A DNA stretch of 64,000 nucleotides from SIG440 sp045645485 (lineage in GTDB: Bacteria; Bacillota; Clostridia; Monoglobales; Monoglobaceae). Positions 15,243-23,839 of this stretch are shown here, one piece after another (position 1 is the first letter of the stretch; the number at the start of each line of letters is the position of its first letter). The notes beneath the pieces are model-generated. The model made no database searches and was not told where the DNA came from. It worked only from the letters and a program-made list of their open reading frames with translations. Location: positions 14,636 to 78,635 of the forward strand of contig JAZRIX010000062.1 of the NCBI GenBank assembly GCA_045645485.1. Direction: 5' to 3'. The translations under genes were made by a program, and so were the position numbers.

Positions 15243-16814
15243 CTATTTTGCATATTCAACTGTTCTGACTTCACGAATAACATTGACTTTGATTTGTCCC
15301 GGATATTCCATGGAGCTTTCAATCTTTTTGACAATGTCTTTTGCGAGAAGAATTGTTTCATCATCATCAACACGTTCAGGTTTAACCATAATTCTGATTT
15401 CACGACCTGCCTGAATGGCAAAAGAACGATCAACGCCTGCAAATGAATTTGCAATTTCTTCAAGAGCTTCAAGTCTCTTGATATATGATTCAATGTTTTC
15501 ACGTCTTGCACCTGTACGTGCAGCGGAAATAGTGTCTGCCGCCTGAACAAGACAAGCTGCCAATGAATTTGCTTCCACATCACCGTGGTGAGCCATAATA
15601 GCATGAACAACCTTGTCGTTTTCTTTGTACTTTTTGGCAACATCTGCACCGATAGTAACATGTGAGCCTTCAACCTCATGGTCAATAGCCTTACCGATAT
15701 CATGAAGAAGACCCGCTCTCTTTGCAAGAGCAACGTCTGCACCAAGCTCTGCAGCCATAAGACCTGCAAGATGAGCAACTTCAATTGAATGTTTGAGTAC
15801 ATTCTGTCCGTAACTTGTACGGTATTTGAGTCGTCCGAGAATCTTGATAAGCTCAGGATGGAGACCGTGAACACCTGTATCAAAGGTTGCCTGTTCACCC
15901 TCCTGCTTGATAATATTTTCAACTTCACGTCTTGATTTCTCAACAGTTTCTTCAATACGCCCCGGATGAATTCTTCCGTCAACAATGAGCTTTTCAAGTG
16001 AAAGTCTTGCAATTTCTCGTCTCACCGGATCAAATCCCGAAAGTATAACTGCTTCGGGAGTATCGTCAATAATCAAATCCACACCCGTAAGTGTTTCGAT
16101 AGAGCGGATATTACGACCTTCACGACCGATAATTCTGCCCTTCATTTCGTCATTGGGAAGCTGTACAACAGAAACCGTAGTCTCTGCAACATGGTCAGCC
16201 GCACAACGCTGAATAGCACCCGTAATAATGTTTCTTGCCTTTGCGTCTGCTTCTTCCTTTGCCTGATCTTCAATGTTCTTTATAAGAATTGCCGCATCGT
16301 GTCTGGCGTCAATTTCCACCTGCTTGAGCAACAATTCCTTTGCATCAGCAACAGAAAGCTCTGCAATTTTCTCAAGCTGAGACATCTGAAGCTTTTTCAC
16401 CTTTTCGGTTTCCTCCTTCAGAGCATCAACCTCGCTCAGCTTTACCTGAACCTGTTCTTCCTTCTTTTCAAGAATCTGAGTTTTCTTGTCAATAGCATCT
16501 TCCTTCTGCTGGATTCTGCGTTCCTGACGCTGAAGCTCGTTTCTTCTCTCTTTTATTTCTTTCTCCAGTTCATTGCGTTCTTTATGTATTTCTTCTTTTG
16601 CTTCCAAGAGTCTTTCTTTTTTTGCATGCTCTGCATCTTTAACTGCTTTTGATTTTGCATTTTCAATAATCTTTTTTGCTTCGTCCTCTGCACTGCCGAT
16701 TTTGCCTTCAGCTACTTTTTTGCGGTATGAATAACCGTATCTGAATGCAAGAAACATTCCGACCAAAGCCGCAACAACAACAGCTGCAAGGACAGCAATC
16801 TGTATTCCGTCCAT
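15243..16814 (-). CDS. rny: Ribonuclease Y
   Basis: RNase Y is the membrane-anchored endoribonuclease that starts mRNA decay in Firmicutes. The 523-aa product starts at ATG 16814 with AAGGAGG upstream; an upstream in-frame extension to 16856 covers the ribosome site and is rejected. The single N-terminal membrane helix (about 5-27) is followed by a long Lys/Glu coiled coil (about 35-190), the KH domain (GRIIGREGRNIRSIE, about 215), and the HD domain with LLHDIGKAIDHE (about 355). Length matches the family (about 520). It precedes the YmdB-like gene and has a good sigma-A promoter. Confidence 0.97.
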   Translation of the reverse strand: MDGIQIAVLAAVVVAALVGMFLAFRYGYSYRKKVAEGKIGSAEDEAKKIIENAKSKAVKDAEHAKKERLLEAKEEIHKERNELEKEIKERRNELQRQERRIQQKEDAIDKKTQILEKKEEQVQVKLSEVDALKEETEKVKKLQMSQLEKIAELSVADAKELLLKQVEIDARHDAAILIKNIEDQAKEEADAKARNIITGAIQRCAADHVAETTVSVVQLPNDEMKGRIIGREGRNIRSIETLTGVDLIIDDTPEAVILSGFDPVRREIARLSLEKLIVDGRIHPGRIEETVEKSRREVENIIKQEGEQATFDTGVHGLHPELIKILGRLKYRTSYGQNVLKHSIEVAHLAGLMAAELGADVALAKRAGLLHDIGKAIDHEVEGSHVTIGADVAKKYKENDKVVHAIMAHHGDVEANSLAACLVQAADTISAARTGARRENIESYIKRLEALEEIANSFAGVDRSFAIQAGREIRIMVKPERVDDDETILLAKDIVKKIESSMEYPGQIKVNVIREVRTVEYAK

Positions 16815-16972
16815 TTCCACAACACCTCCTTGTTCGATATTTGACGTATAAATCATAGATTATATATCTGCGTTTTCGCCATTTCAAATGTCCGCCACGG
16901 CAGACAGCTTTGATTTTCAGAAATACAACTAAAGAACCGTATATGGGATTTTAACAAAACATATACAACCTA

Positions 16973-17001
16973 ATTTTAATAAATTTACACCAATTTGTCA
17001 A
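16973..17001 (-). promoter_or_regulatory. Sigma-A promoter of rny
   Basis: On the minus strand TTGACA (16996-17001) and TAAAAT (16973-16978) have a 17-base spacer. The leader to the rny start is about 150 nt. It lies downstream of the terminator at 17032-17056, consistent with a separate transcript. Confidence 0.8.
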
Positions 17002-17031
17002 GCTTTTTTTTGTTAAAAAATACAAAAAGAA

Positions 17032-17056
17032 GAGCTGTCGGATTAAGCGACAACTC
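17032..17056 (-). terminator. Intrinsic terminator after rqcP
   Basis: GAGCTGTCG / CGACAACTC (17032-17040 with 17048-17056, one mismatch) is followed on the minus strand by CTTTTTGTATTTTTT. It ends the flippase-mazG-rqcP unit. Confidence 0.8.
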
Positions 17057-17088
17057 CGTGTGTTTAATATATTCAGATGCAGAAACCT

Positions 17089-17337
17089 CTACGTATTGGA
17101 TATTACTTCATAAAGCGTAGCAGCATCACTCTTCCCCACCTGCTCACGCACATCAGTAACCCTGATAGTCAAAGCCTTGCTGCCGAATCTGATTTCCATT
17201 TCATCCCCGACCTTCACATCGTAGGATGCTTTCACAACCTTTCCGTTGACAGACACCCTGCCTCCGTCACAAGCCTCATTTGCAACAGTACGTCTCTTTA
17301 TCAGTCTTGAAACCTTCAGATATTTGTCCAACCTCAT
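17089..17337 (-). CDS. rqcP: RqcP/YabO-type S4-domain RNA-binding protein
   Basis: This 82-aa protein is almost wholly an S4 RNA-binding domain (MRLDKYLKVSRLIKRRTVAN at the N-terminus, GGRVSVNGKVVKASYDVKVGD in the middle). Size and sequence fit the Firmicute RqcP/YabO (HslR-like) group, which binds 50S-peptidyl-tRNA complexes and works with RqcH in ribosome quality control (C-terminal alanine tailing). It follows mazG by 15 bases, the same mazG-yabO order found in Bacillus and many clostridia, which strengthens the call. Confidence 0.92.
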   Translation of the reverse strand: MRLDKYLKVSRLIKRRTVANEACDGGRVSVNGKVVKASYDVKVGDEMEIRFGSKALTIRVTDVREQVGKSDAATLYEVISNT

Positions 17338-17352
17338 TGCTTTTTCTCCTTT

Positions 17353-18042
17353 TTACTCTTCAAACCTCTGAAACTCCTGAATAAACAAATCTGTATGCTT
17401 GTTGAGTGCAGTTTCAGCATCAATTCCCATACGCTTTGCCACAGAAACAATTTCAAAAAGCATTTTGCCTATATATTTTTCTGCAACTTCTGCATCCTGA
17501 CTCGAAAGCATTACATTCACCATTTTTGATACACTGTCTGCCACAAACAACGGTTCACTAAGAACAAAACCGCCCTTGACCGCTTTGTCCTGAATCTTTT
17601 CGGCGCGCATCAGCGACGGAAGATATCTGGACACCTCACTCATATCCTGTGCTATGGTTTTTTGCCCTCTGTCATCACGCTTTATCTGAGCCCAGTTATC
17701 AAGCACCTCAGCGCTATCCTTAACCTTTACGTCTCCAAAAACATGGGGATGACGGTGAACAAGCTTTTTGCAGACCGCATTTATAACATCATCCATATTA
17801 TATTCATTGTTTTCTGTGCCTATCTGTGCGTGAAAAACAATCTGCAGAAGCAAATCGCCGCTTTCATCAGCAACATTTTTCCAATTTTCGCCATCCAGCT
17901 CTTCAATAAGCTCATAGCCTTCTTCTATTATATCGTGCTTTATGCTCTGGTGAGTCTGTTCCATATCCCATGGACAGCCGCCTTCACCTCTGAGCGTTTT
18001 TACTATATCCAACAAATCCTCAAAAGTATACTTTTTTTCCAT
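17353..18042 (-). CDS. mazG: Nucleoside triphosphate pyrophosphohydrolase MazG
   Basis: MazG hydrolyses (d)NTPs to monophosphates and pyrophosphate as a house-cleaning enzyme. The 229-aa protein starts at ATG 18042 just after AGGAGAG; a GTG five codons earlier covers that site. The all-alpha MazG core shows CPWDMEQTHQSIKHDIIEEGYE (split here as CPWDMEQTHQ and EEGYELIEELD), the EExxE...ExxD metal motif with DESGDLLLQIVFHAQ, and RHPHVFGD (about 100). A second, degenerate MazG-like half follows. It lacks the N-terminal methylase domain of Bacillus YabN. It lies between the flippase gene and rqcP. Confidence 0.95.
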   Translation of the reverse strand: MEKKYTFEDLLDIVKTLRGEGGCPWDMEQTHQSIKHDIIEEGYELIEELDGENWKNVADESGDLLLQIVFHAQIGTENNEYNMDDVINAVCKKLVHRHPHVFGDVKVKDSAEVLDNWAQIKRDDRGQKTIAQDMSEVSRYLPSLMRAEKIQDKAVKGGFVLSEPLFVADSVSKMVNVMLSSQDAEVAEKYIGKMLFEIVSVAKRMGIDAETALNKHTDLFIQEFQRFEE

Positions 18043-18062
18043 TTTTCTCTCCTGCACTTTCT

Positions 18063-19793
18063 TTAAAGCAACTTGAACCTTGTCATAATATTTGCCAGTT
18101 TTTCGCCCTTGGGCATATTGAGTACATCATCACGTTTGAAACCGCGAACCGCAACAATCGCAATAAGATAAACAATCATTCCGACACCGATTGCCGCCGC
18201 CGTAACAATTTTTGACCCGCCCAGAAATCCTTCCATTATGTTAAACGCAAATGCAACTGCAATTCCCATTATTGCCGCCGCACAGAAAGGCTTTATTACC
18301 ATATCAATCAGGCTGAGTTTAACCTTCAGCTTTCCCGTAATACAGAAAATATTCAAAAGTGCAATCACGCCGTAGCAAACAGTTGTGGCAACAGGTGCCG
18401 CATCAATACCCCATACGGGAATCAACGCATAGTTCATTGCAACCTTGACAATACCGCCGATAAGCATATTTATAACAGGCCAGTACACCTTTCCGTAGGA
18501 CTGAAGAACCGAATTGCTCACCGAAACCAGTGCTACAAAAGGCACAGCAACAGCAAGCTTCTGCAGCATTAAAGCCGCATAAGCATCAGGATAAAGAATT
18601 CTGAGAATAGGCGCCGACAAAACAAAGTATCCCACAGCACACGGCAAAGCAAACAGCATAGTGATTCTCAGAACACTTGCCGTGATACCCTGAGCCTCAT
18701 CCGGCTTTCTTTCAGCAATAGCCGTAGAAATCGCAGGTACACTGCTCATACTGAGACCCACAACAATTGTAAGAGGAAGATTGAACATTGTCTGTGCCTG
18801 ACCGGTATAAATACCGTAAAGTGTATTTGCCTTCTGACGCAGAATCTCAATTCCCTGCCAGCCTTCTTCCAGTACATCTGCCGCAAACTCCGTACCCGCA
18901 GCGAAAAGATAGGAATAATGTTCAAAAACACCTTCGTTTATTACCAGGCGGTTCATTATGGTGGCAAGATCCACAAGACTTGTAAGACTGGAAACTGAGG
19001 CTCCTATGGTTATAGGAATAGCAATAGGTATCAGCTGTTTCAGTATATCCATTCTTGTTCTGGTGTTTCCGCTCCTGAGAGGTTTGTTCTTTCTTTCCTT
19101 GAACGCATAAACAAGCATCATCAGAATCAATGCCAAAAACGTACCTGCTGTTACACCGAAAATTGCTCCCGTTGCAGCATAGACAGTACGGTTGTGGCTG
19201 GTGGAAAACACACCGTCAACCAGAACCTTGTCTTCACCAAGAGCTGTATTGACCGCCATGCCCATAAAGGTAGCAGCAACAACAATACCAACTATCATCT
19301 TTCCGCTTGCTTCAACAACCTCAGAGCCTGCTGTCGGGTACATATTCTGTTTTCCCTGAAAGTATCCTCTGTATGCAGAAACAAGCGAAACAAAGAAAAT
19401 TGCAGGGGATATAACCTTTATTCCCAAAGCAGATTCAGCATTTCCCAACTGAACCGCCAGCTTGTCAGCAAAGACAAACAAAGCTGTACTTCCCGCAAGA
19501 CCTATAATTCCAAGAAGCATAAACGCTGTTTGGAAAATGCGCCTTGCATCATATTCATCGCCTTTTGCAATACTTTCTGCAACCATCTTTGAGACCGCAA
19601 TAGGGAATCCTGCCGTTGCAATAATAAACATAAATGTATAAATCTGATATGCAACACTGAAAATTCCGTTTCCGTCTCCGTCAATAAGCCTGTAAAGAGG
19701 CACCTTGAAAAAAGCACCTATAATTTTCACCAGCAGGTTTGCCCCTGCCAGAATCAATGCACCCTGAATAAATTTTTTACTGCCGCTTTTCAA
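18063..19793 (-). CDS. SpoVB/MurJ-like polysaccharide or lipid II flippase (MOP superfamily)
   Basis: This 576-aa protein with about 14 predicted membrane helices belongs to the MOP exporter superfamily, firmicute 'SpoVB/YabM' branch. The N-terminus KKFIQGALILAGANLLVKIIG and the charged motif GFPIAVSKMVAES are typical. It likely flips lipid-linked cell-wall or exopolysaccharide precursors across the membrane. The TTG start at 19793 follows AAGGGGGCGG. Its position before mazG-rqcP matches the spoVB/yabM-yabN-yabO order in Bacillus. Which lipid-linked substrate it carries cannot be decided from sequence. Confidence 0.9.
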   Translation of the reverse strand: MKSGSKKFIQGALILAGANLLVKIIGAFFKVPLYRLIDGDGNGIFSVAYQIYTFMFIIATAGFPIAVSKMVAESIAKGDEYDARRIFQTAFMLLGIIGLAGSTALFVFADKLAVQLGNAESALGIKVISPAIFFVSLVSAYRGYFQGKQNMYPTAGSEVVEASGKMIVGIVVAATFMGMAVNTALGEDKVLVDGVFSTSHNRTVYAATGAIFGVTAGTFLALILMMLVYAFKERKNKPLRSGNTRTRMDILKQLIPIAIPITIGASVSSLTSLVDLATIMNRLVINEGVFEHYSYLFAAGTEFAADVLEEGWQGIEILRQKANTLYGIYTGQAQTMFNLPLTIVVGLSMSSVPAISTAIAERKPDEAQGITASVLRITMLFALPCAVGYFVLSAPILRILYPDAYAALMLQKLAVAVPFVALVSVSNSVLQSYGKVYWPVINMLIGGIVKVAMNYALIPVWGIDAAPVATTVCYGVIALLNIFCITGKLKVKLSLIDMVIKPFCAAAIMGIAVAFAFNIMEGFLGGSKIVTAAAIGVGMIVYLIAIVAVRGFKRDDVLNMPKGEKLANIMTRFKLL

Positions 19794-19937
19794 AAAGCCG
19801 CCCCCTTGTCTGTCACTTCTTTTCCCCGAAAGGGCAAAGGCAAATTTTGCCTTCGTGTTATAGAATACTACAAAAAATCAAAAACGTCAAGTCTGCTTTT
19901 GTCGTTGGCAAAAATTCTTCAGTTGCCTCAATCATTC

Positions 19938-20183
19938 TTATTTTTTCTTCACTGCACAATCAAGAATAATACCGCCTATAATAAACTGAACCAAAAGACT
20001 GAATCCTGCTTTTATAAGCTCAATACAAAGAAAACTGCTTTCAAAATCGCCTGACATTCTCTGATTATATTTGTATGCAAGAAAACCAATCAAAAGTACC
20101 CAAAAAGCTGACTTGGTTCCATAAAACACCATTCGAAGCGCGGCAGGAGACATTTTTCTCACACACTCAAAAAAGCTGTTCAT
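19938..20183 (-). CDS. Small predicted membrane protein, unknown function
   Basis: This 81-aa ORF has an AAGGATGTGATAAA ribosome site before its ATG. It contains two hydrophobic segments, about residues 24-42 (SAFWVLLIGFLAYKYNQ) and 58-76 (AGFSLLVQFIIGGIILDCA), and ends in KKK, so it is probably a two-pass membrane protein. I do not recognise the family. It lies alone, 144 bases upstream of the flippase gene on the same strand, and the interval holds a short AAGGCAAA/TTTGCCTT hairpin. It could be co-transcribed with it. Confidence 0.55.
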   Translation of the reverse strand: MNSFFECVRKMSPAALRMVFYGTKSAFWVLLIGFLAYKYNQRMSGDFESSFLCIELIKAGFSLLVQFIIGGIILDCAVKKK

Positions 20184-20408
20184 TTTATCACATCCTTATC
20201 AAAAAATCTCCTTTCAGATTAACATAATATTAGACTTTTTTCAACAAGTAACTTTTTCTTTTTCTGTTTTTTCCTATAATATCAGGTTTTTCCAGTTATT
20301 ATTCTATTTTGTCGAATTATGTCGATACTTTCTGATAAAAATATCCGAACCCATGTTATAAAATATTGCTATAATCATTGTCGTGAAAAACAATCAGGAG
20401 GAAATTTT

Positions 20409-20663
20409 ATGTGTGAAAGTAACAAACATAGTCTTGCGGCAACCTCGCAAGGCATAAACTATTATATTCTTTGCGGAAGCGATGACCACGAACGCCGTTA
20501 CGGAATACTGGCATCATCAGAGACCGACCCTTCCGACTCTGCCTTCACTGAGAACTTATTTTTCACAAAGGAAGAAGCTTTTCAGTGTTGTCAATGGCTT
20601 GCCGAAAACACCGTTTGCACCATAACACTTAACGAAGTTCTGGAAAACTTTTACCGTTTCTGA
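20409..20663 (+). CDS. DUF6514-like small protein
   Basis: This 84-aa plus-strand gene starts at ATG 20409 with AGGAGG six bases upstream. The sequence has a short antiparallel beta-type N-half (GINYYILCGSD...RYGILASSE) and a helical end (FTKEEAFQCCQWLAENTVC...TLNEVLENFY). This pattern is that of DUF6514 proteins common in Oscillospirales; no biochemical function is known. It is an isolated single gene pointing opposite to both neighbours and closed by a strong terminator. A possible TATAAT at 20370-20375 lacks a good -35. Confidence 0.75.
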   Translation: MCESNKHSLAATSQGINYYILCGSDDHERRYGILASSETDPSDSAFTENLFFTKEEAFQCCQWLAENTVCTITLNEVLENFYRF

Positions 20664-20670
20664 GCTCTCA

Positions 20671-20710
20671 AAAAAGTACCCTGTCATACATCATACGACA
20701 GGGTACTTTT
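20671..20710 (+). terminator. Strong bidirectional terminator
   Basis: AAAAGTACCCTGTC and GACAGGGTACTTTT form a perfect 14-bp stem with an 11-base loop, with A and T runs on both sides. It serves the DUF6514-like gene and could also stop minus-strand transcription. Confidence 0.92.
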
Positions 20711-20714
20711 CAAT

Positions 20715-20921
20715 TTACAATCTTTCACAACTTCGGATGTTTCCGGACAAAATGTCCAAAAAAGGCTGACCTTCATCCTCAAAAGTGTCCTCGGTATAAA
20801 GCATCAGAGTATTATACCCCATTTTGCTGATTATGTCCGCAAAACGCTTTGCCGCCTACACGTTCATAAATGCATTACGCGAGCAGTCAATCACTACTCC
20901 TATCAAGTTGTTCATATACAT
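20715..20921 (-). pseudogene. Remnant of a GH20-like beta-N-acetylhexosaminidase gene (5' end only)
   Basis: The minus strand from ATG 20921 (AAGGATG just upstream) reads MYMNNLIGVVIDCSRNAF, MNV, an in-frame TAG, then AAKRFADIISKMGYNTLMLY, TEDTFEDEGQP, and soon diverges and stops at 20715. The wording (IDCSRNA, KRFxDxxxKMGYNxLMLYTEDT, EGQP) is the start of the catalytic barrel of GH20-type hexosaminidases of gut Firmicutes. Only about 65 codons remain of an enzyme of over 600 aa, and there is an internal stop, so it is a decayed gene. It lies between the terminator and the B12-type radical SAM gene. Confidence 0.72.
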
Positions 20922-20945
20922 CCTTCTAAAAACCAGTTTATCTGT

Positions 20946-22400
20946 CTACACCAGCTTGTACCATTCGGGAGTTCCTACACCCTTTGAATGCCATGTTTCA
21001 AAGTCAGTTTTCATAACTTCTATAACAGAAATAACATTTTCCTTCTCCAATACTCCGCACAGAAATTCATAAAGAAGCTGATATAAGGTTATTCTTTTTA
21101 CTCCCTGTCCAATCAAGCCCCTTTTATTCCAGAAATCAGCCAATCCCGAGTAAAAATCAAATGGATTGTCAAAAAATTCAAGAGCCTTTTCAAGGGTTTT
21201 GTAAAATCTTCCCGAATTGAAATACCGTTCCAGAACATCCTCAACGCATTTCAGCTTTATTACATCCTCATAGGTCAGCCAATTGGTAGAAAAAACCTCA
21301 TAAGGCGCAAAACAGTTATATTTTATGTTGTAATCCTCTGCCTTTTTTCGAAGAGATGAACCTTTGAGAAGCTTCAAAAATCCCAACTGCATAACGTGAG
21401 GCTTCATTCCATATACCTGATTGAACGATTCTTTGAATGTCTTTAGGTCTTCAAAAGGGAGACCTGCAATCAAATCAAGATGCAGCATCACATTTGTATG
21501 TTCACGCAAATTTCTGACGTTTTCACTGAGTCTGTCAAGGTTCATCGTACGGCTTATCTCGGATATTGTACGTTCATTGGTGCTTTGCACACCAATTTCA
21601 AACTGAAACTTTCCTGCGGGTGCCGTCTTCAGCAATTCAATGGCTTCGCCGCTTATCAAATCCGCTCCTATTTCAAAATGGAAACAAGTATCTCCATCCA
21701 GTTCAAGACAATACCTCCAGATTTCCAGAGCACGTTTTTTGTCGGCATTAAAGGTTCTGTCAACAAACTTTACCGTCATAACGCCTGCATCTGCAAACCA
21801 TTTCAGCTCTTTTTTTACTCTCTCAATGTTCAGAAAACGTACCCCTTCATCCACCGATGAAAGACAGTACGCACAACTGAACGGACAGCCTCGGCTGGTT
21901 TCATAATATACAAGCTTTTCGCCATTCACAACATCCTCCAAATCCTCCTGTGTATAAGGAAACGGAAGTTCATCCATAGGCAATGGAGCTGCACACTTCA
22001 ACACACTTCGTTCTTCGGGCATATTCTTCAGGAATTCACATATATAACTCTCACCTTCACCGCAAAGAACATAGTCAACGAACTGACAAGCCTTCAGAAT
22101 GTTTTCCCCATCAAAAGAAACCTCAGGACCGCCCAGAAAGATTTTGCACTCAGGTCTCATCTGTTTCAGGTTGCGGCATAGTTCAAGCACTCTGCCGATA
22201 TTCCATATATAGCAGGAAAAACCGTATACGTCCGCATGAGACATATACAGTTTTTCAAGTATGCCGTTTGACGGTTCATTTATGGTAAATTCCACAAATC
22301 TGCAATCTATACCGCCACCAAGACACACCTGAGTCAGATATCTCACTGCAATGTTGGTATGGACATATTTTGCATTTACGGCAACAAACAACGTTTTCAT
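20946..22400 (-). CDS. B12-binding-domain radical SAM protein (DUF4080 family)
   Basis: This 484-aa protein has a Rossmann-like N-terminal domain of the cobalamin-binding type (FVAVNAKYVHTNIAVRYL; GFSCYIWN; LGGPEVSFD), although the His of the classical DxHxxG motif is not evident. The radical SAM core follows, with CxxxCxxC in SRGCPFSCAYCLSS (about 171-178) binding [4Fe-4S] and SAM. The C-terminal helical part matches DUF4080. The reaction is unknown; the family is widespread in anaerobes. It directly abuts luxS (next base), so the two are co-translated. Confidence 0.9.
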   Translation of the reverse strand: MKTLFVAVNAKYVHTNIAVRYLTQVCLGGGIDCRFVEFTINEPSNGILEKLYMSHADVYGFSCYIWNIGRVLELCRNLKQMRPECKIFLGGPEVSFDGENILKACQFVDYVLCGEGESYICEFLKNMPEERSVLKCAAPLPMDELPFPYTQEDLEDVVNGEKLVYYETSRGCPFSCAYCLSSVDEGVRFLNIERVKKELKWFADAGVMTVKFVDRTFNADKKRALEIWRYCLELDGDTCFHFEIGADLISGEAIELLKTAPAGKFQFEIGVQSTNERTISEISRTMNLDRLSENVRNLREHTNVMLHLDLIAGLPFEDLKTFKESFNQVYGMKPHVMQLGFLKLLKGSSLRKKAEDYNIKYNCFAPYEVFSTNWLTYEDVIKLKCVEDVLERYFNSGRFYKTLEKALEFFDNPFDFYSGLADFWNKRGLIGQGVKRITLYQLLYEFLCGVLEKENVISVIEVMKTDFETWHSKGVGTPEWYKLV

Positions 22401-22868
22401 TTAGTTTTCTCCCGCCTCATAAGTCAGACCGTCTTCGGTTTCATTTTTAATTTTTTCAAGATATGCCTTTGCTTCCGCTTTGGCAAGTTCTGTGTCCAGA
22501 TTTCTGTAATTGCCGCATTCAATCTCACTGGAACCTGGCATTTCTCCGCTGAAATCTGCAATTTCCCCAAGAACACGTTTCACCTCGTCAAGAACCGCTG
22601 AATGTACTGCATTTCTCACAAGAAGATAAAAACCCGTCTGACAGCCCATAGGTCCTACATATATTACACTGTCCTTAAGCTCACCGTTTCGCATAAATGT
22701 GGCAAAAAGATGTTCAAAGGAATGCATAAGGGCATTGGACATAACCTCTCCTGTATTGGGTTTTCGCATACGAATATCGTAGGTTGTTATGTCTCCGTCG
22801 ATTCTGGAAATATAGATTCTCTCACTGATAAATCTGTGGTCAACCGTAAAGCTTGCAATTTTCTGCAT
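22401..22868 (-). CDS. luxS: S-ribosylhomocysteine lyase (AI-2 synthesis)
   Basis: LuxS splits S-ribosylhomocysteine into homocysteine and DPD, the precursor of autoinducer-2, in the activated-methyl cycle. The 155-aa protein has normal length with metal ligands HSFEH (His49, His53) and ECGNY (Cys118), general base Glu52, catalytic Cys76 in PMGCQTGFY, and the N-terminal FTVDHRFI motif. The gene sits inside a run rnc - radical SAM - luxS - B12 radical SAM on the minus strand, with gaps of 2 bases or less, not beside the usual SAH nucleosidase (pfs) gene. Confidence 0.97.
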   Translation of the reverse strand: MQKIASFTVDHRFISERIYISRIDGDITTYDIRMRKPNTGEVMSNALMHSFEHLFATFMRNGELKDSVIYVGPMGCQTGFYLLVRNAVHSAVLDEVKRVLGEIADFSGEMPGSSEIECGNYRNLDTELAKAEAKAYLEKIKNETEDGLTYEAGEN

Positions 22869-22870
22869 TT

Positions 22871-23839
22871 TTATCCCTCTCTGACTTTCAATCTTATATT
22901 AAATTTTTTAGCAAAGTATTCAACATTCATTCTCTTGTGTCCAATTACCTTGGATACTTCACCCTTGTCGCAAGTATATTCATACTCACAGTCACGCACA
23001 CCGTCCATCAGAAACTGAAACCTGAGTCTGTCTCTGTAGATCAGGCTTTCAACCAGTTCACCAAAGGCCTGATGATACGGACCTGCAACAACATTCCCTT
23101 CGCTTTCCAAATCCTCCGAGGAATGCAGACCTATACGTATAACATCAATTTTATGTTTTCTGAAGGCTTTCACCGCACGCTTTGCATGCTGTGCCGCAGT
23201 CATTACCTCCAAAGGGGCATACTCACCCCTGTTATACAACTGTTCAAGGGTTGTTCCTTTGAGAACCAGAACAGGATATATTCTTACGCAGTCAGGCTTC
23301 AGCTTTACAATATCGCAAACTGTCCGCCAATCCTTATTGGCATCCGAGCCGTACATTCCCAGCATCATCTGATGTCCCAAAGAAATCCCGTACTCCCGTA
23401 TCAGCTTTGATGCTTTCACAACATCCCCAAAGCTGTGTCCTCTGTTATTCAGCCGCAAAACTTCATCATCACTGCTTTGAACACCCAGCTCCACGGTTGT
23501 TACGTTGTGTTTTTTCAGCAGGTCCAATATTTCGCGGTTTATGTAATCGGGTCGGGTAGACACACGTATCCCGTCAATCACCGAACCAAATTCATTGGCT
23601 ACCTTCAAAAAAGTTTCCTGAGTTTCAAGCTCAAGTCCTGTGAAGCTCCCGCCAAAAAACGCAATTTCAACGGCAGAGTTTTGACTGTCGATTGTATTCA
23701 GGAACTTCGCAATCATACTTCTCACGCTGTCTGTTGTAATGTCAGTGTCCACGCCTGTAATCTTTGTCTGATTGCAAAAAGCACAATCGTGAGGGCATCC
23801 TCTGTGCGGTATAAATATGGGCAGATTATATTTTCTCAT
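22871..23839 (-). CDS. Elp3-like radical SAM protein (YhcC/TIGR01212-related)
   Basis: This 322-aa radical SAM enzyme has cluster motif RGCPHDCAFCNQTK (about 13-26), glycine-rich FFGGSFTGL (about 62) and the SAM-ribose region VELGVQSSDDEVL (about 115). The C-terminal part (about 240-320) resembles the clostridial group usually annotated 'elongator protein 3-like', without an acetyltransferase domain. The substrate is unknown; tRNA or peptide modification is possible. The gene follows rnc with a four-base overlap, an arrangement seen in many clostridia (rnc upstream of this radical SAM gene). Confidence 0.9.
   Translation of the reverse strand: MRKYNLPIFIPHRGCPHDCAFCNQTKITGVDTDITTDSVRSMIAKFLNTIDSQNSAVEIAFFGGSFTGLELETQETFLKVANEFGSVIDGIRVSTRPDYINREILDLLKKHNVTTVELGVQSSDDEVLRLNNRGHSFGDVVKASKLIREYGISLGHQMMLGMYGSDANKDWRTVCDIVKLKPDCVRIYPVLVLKGTTLEQLYNRGEYAPLEVMTAAQHAKRAVKAFRKHKIDVIRIGLHSSEDLESEGNVVAGPYHQAFGELVESLIYRDRLRFQFLMDGVRDCEYEYTCDKGEVSKVIGHKRMNVEYFAKKFNIRLKVREG

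Noticed and set aside
19840..19937. Hairpin AAGGCAAA/TTTGCCTT as a terminator for the 81-aa gene
   Set aside because: The stem is AT-rich and short, and its T-run is poor, so I do not list it as a terminator.
20370..20375. TATAAT as the promoter of the DUF6514-like gene
   Set aside because: No recognisable -35 at 16-18 bases upstream, so it is only mentioned in the gene entry.
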